A program made the position numbers and the translations under genes. This document shows, in pieces, positions 61,601 through 64,000 of a stretch of 64,000 bases of DNA (positions are counted from its first letter, which is position 1; each line of letters opens with the position of its first letter). The stretch covers positions 1,842,648 through 1,906,647 of the forward strand of contig VZTJ01000748.1 in assembly GCA_013397795.1 (NCBI GenBank), given 5' to 3'. The notes below the pieces were generated by a model. That model did no database searches, was not told the DNA's origin, and saw only the letters and a list, made by a program, of their open reading frames with translations. This stretch comes from Orthonyx spaldingii. Taxonomy: Eukaryota; Chordata; Aves; Passeriformes; Orthonychidae.

Positions 61601-63305
61601 ACTTAGGTTTTTAAGAAGGGTGGAAAGGAGGGCCCCAGGAAGTACCAGTCACTCAGTCTCACTCTGTGCCCAGTAAGATCATTGCATACGTTTTCCTGGA
61701 AGCTATGGAAGACGGAGGTGATGAGATACAGCTGATGTCGCTTCCAAAATGCAAATCATGCCTGATTAATATGGTGGGTTCTGTGATGGAGTGACTGGAT
61801 TGGTGGGTTAAGGAAGAACAACTGATGTCATCTATCTTGACTTCTGTAAGGCCGTTGGCAGGGTCCCACACAACATCCTTGTCACTCAATTGAGGAGGTC
61901 ATATTTGGTGAATGAACTATTCAGCAGATAAGAATTGACTGGATGGCCATGTTAAAAAAGTTCATTCAGTGCCTCAATAGCCACATGAAAATCAGTAACA
62001 AGTGATGTCCCTTGAGACACTGGAACATGTTGCCTAGAGAAGAATGTGGATGCCACATCCCTGGGAATGCTAAGGGCCAGGTTGGATAGAGCTCTGAGCA
62101 ACCTGATCTAGTGGGAAGTGTACCTGACTACCCCTGCCCATGGCAGGGGGTTTGGAACTAGATGATTTTTAAGATGCCTTCCAACCCGAACCATTCTGTT
62201 ATCCTACCATTCTGCAATTAGACCAAGAGTTAAAAATTAGCGAACTTAAAAAAATTAGTTTTACAAAAAAAGTCATAAACCAGCTTCATTCCATTAGTTT
62301 AGACACCTTATCACTTTATGTGAGCTCCACTCTGTTAAAGATCATTAGTCTTCATGGCAATTGTATCCTTTTCCTTTCAGGATGACAGTGACGTTTATAT
62401 TTTGACTAAAGTATCAGACATTTTGCACTCAATATTCAGTAGTTACAAGGAGAAGGTACTGCCATGGTTTGAAAGGTTACTTCCACTAATTGTCAACCTA
62501 ATTGTAAGTACTTTGCTTTCCTTTTAAATGAAAATTTAGTTATTTTTTCTATGCTTTAATACGCTGTCCATGCTGAAATCTTAAGAGAATTTGGTAGGTA
62601 GAATGTAGCAATTACTGTTGTCCAAAATAGAAAGTTCATTCTAGATTAACAATGAAGTTGTTATCCTATGCTTTTTGAGCAGAGTCGCTGCTGTGCTACT
62701 TAAAATTTGTGTTGCAAGACCCAGGATCATTGACATACACAACTGTTTTGAGAAATTTAATTTCCCTGTGACTGTCCAGTTAGTATCTCTAAAATGGATT
62801 TCAAGAGGAGGGCCAAAAAAGTGTTGCAAACTTGTGGGGAAAAATTGAGACTGATATGTGTAATGGGGTGTGAAATAGAGGTGCAAAGATAGACACTGGG
62901 ATTTTGTTTCGTTCATGGTATTGCTGGAACTATCACTACCACAAATTACATGGTTTTAGGATTGAATTTAATCCATAAAGGTTTTACCAAAAGTATTAGA
63001 CCACTGTTCCTGTGATTCTTATTGATACATCATTGGCTGTACAATAATTTCAAGGTGTCTCACCTGTTGTGTGTTTGTGCCACAGTGTCCACATCGGCCG
63101 TGGCCGGACCGGCAGTGGGGGCTGTGCATTTTTGACGATGTGGTGGAGCACTGCAGCCCCGCCTCCTTCAAGTACGCGGAGTACTTCCTGAGGCCCATGC
63201 TGCAGTCGGTGTGTGACAGCAGCCCCGAGGTGCGGCAGGCGGCTGCCTACGGCGTGGGAGTCATGGCACAGTTCGGCGGGGACGGCTACCGGCCCTTCTG
63301 CCCAG
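28612..63305 (+). CDS. IPO5: Importin-5 (RanBP5 / karyopherin beta-3), 23 exons, 3' end outside window
   Basis: Nuclear transport receptor of the importin-beta superfamily. It binds cargo in the cytoplasm, passes the nuclear pore and releases cargo on RanGTP binding; known cargoes include ribosomal proteins and histones (family knowledge). Coding exons are 28612-28695, 33719-33799, 39389-39581, 40085-40187, 40418-40514, 41522-41626, 44841-44963, 45051-45171, 48578-48665, 51772-51878, 54201-54325, 54415-54504, 54593-54766, 54994-55212, 55638-55721, 56430-56562, 56656-56777, 57295-57391, 57865-58037, 58478-58589, 59196-59251, 62381-62503 and 63086-63305. They join in frame into 943 codons plus one base with no internal stop, and align throughout with remembered human importin-5. 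The protein is an all-helical HEAT-repeat solenoid with acidic loops near residues 312-331 and 651-653. The start at 28612 has purines at -3 and +4. Roughly 150 C-terminal residues, the stop and the 3' UTR are not in the window. Confidence 0.97.
28768..28776. other. Assembly gap (9 N) in intron 1
   Basis: Nine undetermined bases lie within a purine-only GGAGGGA/GGAAGGA tract just after exon 1. The true length of this GA-rich tract is unknown. Confidence 0.98.
30375..30625 (-). mobile_element. Old CR1-like LINE fragment, inverted
   Basis: Diverged reverse-complement CR1 phrases: 'gggtcactcgcggctttgtc', 'cttgaaaacctctaagaatg', 'gagactgcacagg' and 'cctgcttgactgtcctcat'. Boundaries are approximate. 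Confidence 0.6.
31130..31655 (+). mobile_element. CR1 LINE 3' fragment
   Basis: Reads 'cacctgagtactgtgtcc', 'gggctgttcagcctagagaa', 'gcactggaacaggctgcc' and 'ctgcccatggcagagggttt', ending in 'acattctgtggttatgtg'. Frameshifted and inactive. It may extend left to about 30990. Confidence 0.85.
33719..33799 (+). CDS. IPO5: IPO5 coding exon 2
   Basis: Encodes residues 29-55 ([20 protein letters not shown]...), within the first HEAT repeats at the Ran-binding end of importins. Acceptor ttatgcag, phase-0 donor GTATGG. The frame stays open past the donor, but only up to the donor does it match importin-5. Confidence 0.96.
33800..39388 (+). other. IPO5 intron 2 (5.6 kb)
   Basis: GT-AG. AT-rich unique sequence. 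I see no clear transposable element or RNA gene. Confidence 0.9.
39389..39581 (+). CDS. IPO5: IPO5 coding exon 3
   Basis: Encodes residues 56-119 plus one base. Contains [20 protein letters not shown] and ends at ARNLI. Acceptor ttccccag; the donor GTATTT is weak compared with the consensus. Most differences from human lie in the segment after VYPALS, where the avian sequence reads [16 protein letters not shown]. Confidence 0.95.
39582..40084 (+). other. IPO5 intron 3 (503 bp)
   Basis: GT-AG with weak donor GTATTT. Nothing else seen. Confidence 0.9.
40085..40187 (+). CDS. IPO5: IPO5 coding exon 4
   Basis: Completes the Asp codon split by intron 3, then reads [20 protein letters not shown] and [14 protein letters not shown], almost identical to human. 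Acceptor aatgtag, donor GTAAGC after TG of a split Trp codon. Confidence 0.96.
40418..40514 (+). CDS. IPO5: IPO5 coding exon 5
   Basis: Finishes the split Trp codon and encodes [20 protein letters not shown] through QDQEHPS, up to residue 186. Acceptor tccttag, phase-0 donor GTAAGA. Confidence 0.96.
40515..41521 (+). other. IPO5 intron 5 (1.0 kb)
   Basis: GT-AG. Contains only short chance frames. Confidence 0.9.
41522..41626 (+). CDS. IPO5: IPO5 coding exon 6
   Basis: Encodes residues 187-221, from [17 protein letters not shown] to [12 protein letters not shown]. The stretch [11 protein letters not shown] differs from human NEHNVALFKHF at several inter-helix positions. Acceptor gtcttctag, donor GTAAGA. 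Confidence 0.95.
41627..44840 (+). other. IPO5 intron 6 (3.2 kb)
   Basis: GT-AG. Mostly unique AT-rich sequence. A moderate-GC stretch at about 44.29-44.7 kb may be an old dispersed repeat that I cannot classify. Confidence 0.85.
44841..44963 (+). CDS. IPO5: IPO5 coding exon 7
   Basis: Encodes residues 222-262 ([20 protein letters not shown] ... [10 protein letters not shown]), strongly conserved. Only 87 bases of intron separate it from the next exon. Acceptor ctttttatag, donor GTAAAG. Confidence 0.96.
45051..45171 (+). CDS. IPO5: IPO5 coding exon 8
   Basis: Encodes residues 263-302 plus one base, including [12 protein letters not shown] and [15 protein letters not shown]. The Asn-Met-Gln-Arg-Gln segment is characteristic of importin-5 and importin-4. 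Acceptor gggttgtag, donor GTAAGT. Confidence 0.96.
45172..48577 (+). other. IPO5 intron 8 (3.4 kb)
   Basis: GT-AG. Unique AT-rich sequence with a short poly-A run near 45.48 kb. No element recognised. Confidence 0.88.
48578..48665 (+). CDS. IPO5: IPO5 coding exon 9 (acidic loop)
   Basis: Encodes residues 303-331 plus two bases: [20 protein letters not shown] then DELADDDFD. This is the strongly acidic, Trp-containing loop of the importin-beta family, associated with Ran and cargo control. Avian Ala replaces the human Glu in ELEDDD. Acceptor ttttcag, donor GTAATT. Confidence 0.96.
48666..51771 (+). other. IPO5 intron 9 (3.1 kb)
   Basis: GT-AG. Contains a (TG)n run near 51.61 kb. Otherwise unremarkable. 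Confidence 0.88.
51772..51878 (+). CDS. IPO5: IPO5 coding exon 10
   Basis: Starts inside the split Ser codon after the acidic loop and encodes [20 protein letters not shown] through EHIMQMLQN, ending with C of a split Pro codon. Virtually identical to human. Acceptor gatatttag, donor GTAAGT. Confidence 0.96.
51879..54200 (+). other. IPO5 intron 10 (2.3 kb)
   Basis: GT-AG. Unique AT-rich sequence with no recognised element. Confidence 0.88.
54201..54325 (+). CDS. IPO5: IPO5 coding exon 11
   Basis: Encodes [20 protein letters not shown] through [11 protein letters not shown], ending at residue 409. The Trp-Arg-His-Ala-Gly helix start and the Ala-Ile-Gly-Glu-Gly segment are hallmark HEAT motifs of this subfamily. 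Acceptor tcttctgtag, donor GTGAGT. Confidence 0.97.
54415..54504 (+). CDS. IPO5: IPO5 coding exon 12 (GC donor follows)
   Basis: Encodes residues 410-439, [20 protein letters not shown] through FQKKFHEK. The coding match to human ends exactly at AAG, and the next bases are GCAAGT, so the donor is a GC dinucleotide. The nearest GT, four bases on, would shift the frame. Acceptor ctttttcag. Confidence 0.95.
54505..54592 (+). other. IPO5: IPO5 intron 12: 88-base GC-AG intron
   Basis: The donor is AAG|GCAAGT, the usual sequence context of GC-AG introns, and the acceptor is tttctttttcag. Length 88 bases is not a multiple of three, so retention would shift the frame and stop at about 54681 within exon 13. 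Flanking exons give the expected KKFHEK|VIGALL protein junction. Confidence 0.93.
54593..54766 (+). CDS. IPO5: IPO5 coding exon 13
   Basis: Encodes residues 440-497, [20 protein letters not shown] through SIMVLKLQE, including the [12 protein letters not shown] segment of a central HEAT repeat. Acceptor tttttcag, donor GTATAA. Confidence 0.97.
54994..55212 (+). CDS. IPO5: IPO5 coding exon 14
   Basis: Encodes residues 498-570, [20 protein letters not shown] through [10 protein letters not shown]. Very close to human importin-5 over its full 73 codons, so one of the best anchors for the identification. Acceptor tttccaag, donor GTAAGC. Confidence 0.98.
55213..55637 (+). other. IPO5 intron 14 (425 bp)
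   Basis: GT-AG. Nothing else seen. Confidence 0.9.
55638..55721 (+). CDS. IPO5: IPO5 coding exon 15
   Basis: Encodes residues 571-598, [20 protein letters not shown] and DLEDDDPQ. The acidic end has Ser-Asp-Leu where human has Asn-Asp-Met. Acceptor gtatctag, donor GTATGT. Confidence 0.96.
55722..56429 (+). other. IPO5 intron 15 (708 bp)
   Basis: GT-AG. Nothing else seen. Confidence 0.9.
56430..56562 (+). CDS. IPO5: IPO5 coding exon 16
   Basis: Encodes residues 599-642 plus one base, [20 protein letters not shown] through [10 protein letters not shown]. Identical or nearly identical to human. Acceptor cttttctag, donor GTAGGT. Confidence 0.97.
56656..56777 (+). CDS. IPO5: IPO5 coding exon 17
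   Basis: Begins inside a split Thr codon and encodes [20 protein letters not shown] through KATACQML, up to residue 683. Holds a second acidic-aromatic loop, Asp-Asp-Asp-Gly-Trp at 651-655. Avian Ser-Ile replaces human Asn-Leu before GDQQSFG. Acceptor ataacag, donor GTGAGT. Confidence 0.97.
56778..57294 (+). other. IPO5 intron 17 (517 bp)
   Basis: GT-AG. Nothing else seen. Confidence 0.9.
57295..57391 (+). CDS. IPO5: IPO5 coding exon 18 (AT donor follows)
   Basis: Encodes residues 684-715 plus one base, [20 protein letters not shown] through LKFYFHD. After CATGATG the sequence is ATATCCTAT and no GT lies at the junction. The match to human resumes at 57865 with Gly-Val-Arg-Val, requiring an AT-AC intron. 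Acceptor tttttcag. Confidence 0.96.
57392..57864 (+). other. IPO5: IPO5 intron 18: U12-type AT-AC intron
   Basis: The 473-base intron begins ATATCCTAT and ends AC. The U12 donor consensus is RTATCCTTT, so eight of nine positions match. TTCCTTAAT at 57848-57856 fits the U12 branch consensus TTCCTTRAY, with the likely branch A about 9-10 bases from the acceptor, and there is no long polypyrimidine tract next to the acceptor. Phase 1. Splicing restores the uninterrupted importin-5 reading Asp-Gly-Val-Arg-Val. If retained, 13 codons are read before TAG at 57430-57432. Confidence 0.93.
57865..58037 (+). CDS. IPO5: IPO5 coding exon 19 (AC acceptor precedes)
   Basis: GA completes the split Gly codon, then [20 protein letters not shown] through [10 protein letters not shown], to residue 773. 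The intron before it ends in AC rather than AG (..aatgacac). Phase-0 donor GTAGCA is off consensus at the end. Confidence 0.96.
58038..58477 (+). other. IPO5 intron 19 (440 bp)
   Basis: GT-AG. Nothing else seen. Confidence 0.9.
58478..58589 (+). CDS. IPO5: IPO5 coding exon 20
   Basis: Encodes residues 774-810 plus one base, [20 protein letters not shown] through KNQELRQ. Human has Asp for the second Asn of LNNEH and Ala for the Glu in LKEKLEE. Acceptor ttcacaag, donor GTAAGT. Confidence 0.96.
58590..59195 (+). other. IPO5 intron 20 (606 bp)
   Basis: GT-AG with a T-rich end before exon 21. Nothing else seen. Confidence 0.9.
59196..59251 (+). CDS. IPO5: IPO5 coding exon 21
   Basis: Short 56-base exon giving [19 protein letters not shown], to residue 829. 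This charged linker, in which 10 of 19 residues are Asp or Glu, matches human closely. Acceptor tatttag after a T-rich tract, donor GTAAGT. Confidence 0.95.
59563..59960 (-). mobile_element. CR1-like LINE fragment, inverted, in intron 21
   Basis: Starts 'cacagaataagctgagttgg' with 'gactccaactcctgaccctg', then reverse ORF2-end remnants such as 'ggggagcctgttccagtgcc' and 'tttcaggccattcccttggg'. The minus-strand frame at 59679-59942 keeps recognisable CR1 ORF2 C-terminal residues. Confidence 0.85.
61655..62218 (+). mobile_element. CR1 LINE fragment with internal deletion, in intron 21
   Basis: The left part has 'tgacttctgtaaggccgttg' and 'gggtcccacacaacatcc', from upstream RT sequence. At about 61,980-62,010 it jumps to the ORF2 end ('gagacactggaacatgttgc'). 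The tail reads 'ctgcccatggcagggggttt', 'tggaactagatgatttttaa' and 'accattctg' repeats. A large internal part of the element is missing. Confidence 0.82.
62381..62503 (+). CDS. IPO5: IPO5 coding exon 22
   Basis: Encodes residues 830-870, [20 protein letters not shown] through [10 protein letters not shown]. Ser replaces human Asn at the third position. It lies 3.1 kb after exon 21 because two CR1 copies sit in the intervening intron. Acceptor ttcctttcag, donor GTAAGT. Confidence 0.96.
62504..63085 (+). other. IPO5 intron 22 (582 bp)
   Basis: GT-AG. Nothing else seen. Confidence 0.9.
63086..63305 (+). CDS. IPO5: IPO5 coding exon 23 (last in window)
   Basis: Encodes residues 871-943 plus one base, [20 protein letters not shown] through [10 protein letters not shown]. 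The exon is noticeably GC-richer than its neighbours. Pro replaces the human Thr before the junction. Acceptor tgccacag; donor GTGCGC is weak after CAG. The following exon would begin AG to complete Glu and is beyond the window. Confidence 0.95.
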
Positions 63306-64000
63306 GTGCGCGCCCACGGCTGACAGAACTCCGAGTGTAGGATCAGGGGGGAAGAAATAAAAATGGCTCACCTTCTGGGTGATGAGGTCTTTTCCCCTTG
63401 GCGGTGAAGTAGATTGCCAGTTTAACCTGTGTGGTAGACTGGTGATGGATTGATAAAGTACCTGAGTTCTTCGGGCTTTTGTTGTTGTTCTGCTTAGTAG
63501 CATTTCTGTTGCAGCACTTACTGCTTAGCAAACTTGATTTACATATTCTTTTATAATATGATCTGACATGCAAATGTTAATTTCATAAAAACCATCTTTC
63601 TGATACACAGCTGTCTCATAGATGCTTTCTACTAATATTAATGTGGTTACATATTAATGCAAAAGCCTTTGGACATCTGGAAAAACTACACAAGAGACCT
63701 ATATTAAGGAATAGCCTAGAATACAACTAATGTGGCTCTCTGATTATATAAAAAGGAGCCTGATTTCTGTAAAGTAAGAAATGAAATGAGGGTGATAATA
63801 CTTATCAGAAACACTTTGTCTCCTTTCTTTCTGAGTGTTTCAAATTTCTCTGAAACTTCAAATTTATCTTAAATTTAAAGAAATTATTGTCTGCTAGCAC
63901 TCTTCTTGCCAGTCATGAAAGTTAATTTTGCACACTAAGTAGCACCCCTTAGCAAAGATTTATCCTTTTTTTTTAAGAATATATTTAGTCATCTAAGTAT
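63306..64000 (+). other. IPO5 intron 23 (partial)
   Basis: Begins GTGCGC and runs past the window edge. No exon-like sequence matching the next importin-5 segment is visible before 64000. Confidence 0.85.

Larger units (their letters stand above)
59252..62380 (+). other. IPO5 intron 21 (3.1 kb)
   Basis: GT-AG. Its length is partly due to two CR1 copies in opposite orientations, listed separately. Sequence between them is AT-rich and without a recognised gene. Confidence 0.9.

Noticed and set aside
28696..63085. Intronic snoRNA or miRNA genes within IPO5
   Set aside because: Scattered TGATGA and CTGA words occur, but I found no convincing paired C/D boxes with terminal stems, H/ACA hairpins or strong miRNA-type hairpins by eye.

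Overview
This window is vertebrate nuclear DNA, almost certainly from a bird. The low-GC background is dotted with CR1 non-LTR retrotransposon fragments in both orientations, carrying the typical 3' tail (a 'ggactagatgat' motif followed by copies of ATTCTGTG or ATTCTATG). The one protein-coding gene has compact avian-style introns. No tRNA, rRNA, CRISPR array or bacterial-type operon is visible. I worked by eye, and comparisons with human IPO5 are from memory, not from a search.

Positions 1 to about 27,300 are intergenic. They hold CR1 remnants (about 6.4-6.95, 10.9, 14.4-14.87, 15.2, 19.1-19.5 and 19.6-20.3 kb), a GC-richer block of degenerate ~50-bp units at 12.7-13.15 kb, a few short tandem repeats, and otherwise AT-rich sequence with no gene I can support. 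A near-complete CR1 3' half (27.3-28.1 kb) ends directly against a CpG-island promoter (about 28.1-29.35 kb). That promoter has five same-strand CCAAT boxes and a GC box and lacks an obvious TATA box.

From 28,612 to the right edge the window is occupied by IPO5 (importin-5, also called RanBP5 or karyopherin beta-3) on the + strand. I could place 23 consecutive coding exons with every phase matching: 2,830 coding bases, or 943 complete codons plus one base. That is about 86% of the ~1,097-residue protein. The remaining ~150 C-terminal residues, the stop codon and the 3' UTR lie beyond position 64,000. All placed introns are GT-AG except two: intron 12 is an 88-base GC-AG intron, and intron 18 is a 473-base AT-AC intron with a near-consensus U12-type donor and branch site.

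The main points for a second look are the U12-type AT-AC intron, the GC-AG intron, the CCAAT-box architecture with two 31-bp-spaced pairs, the CR1 insertion at the promoter boundary, and a splice-acceptor-like tract touching the start codon. I did not find a clearly new biological system; the rest looks like ordinary avian genome.
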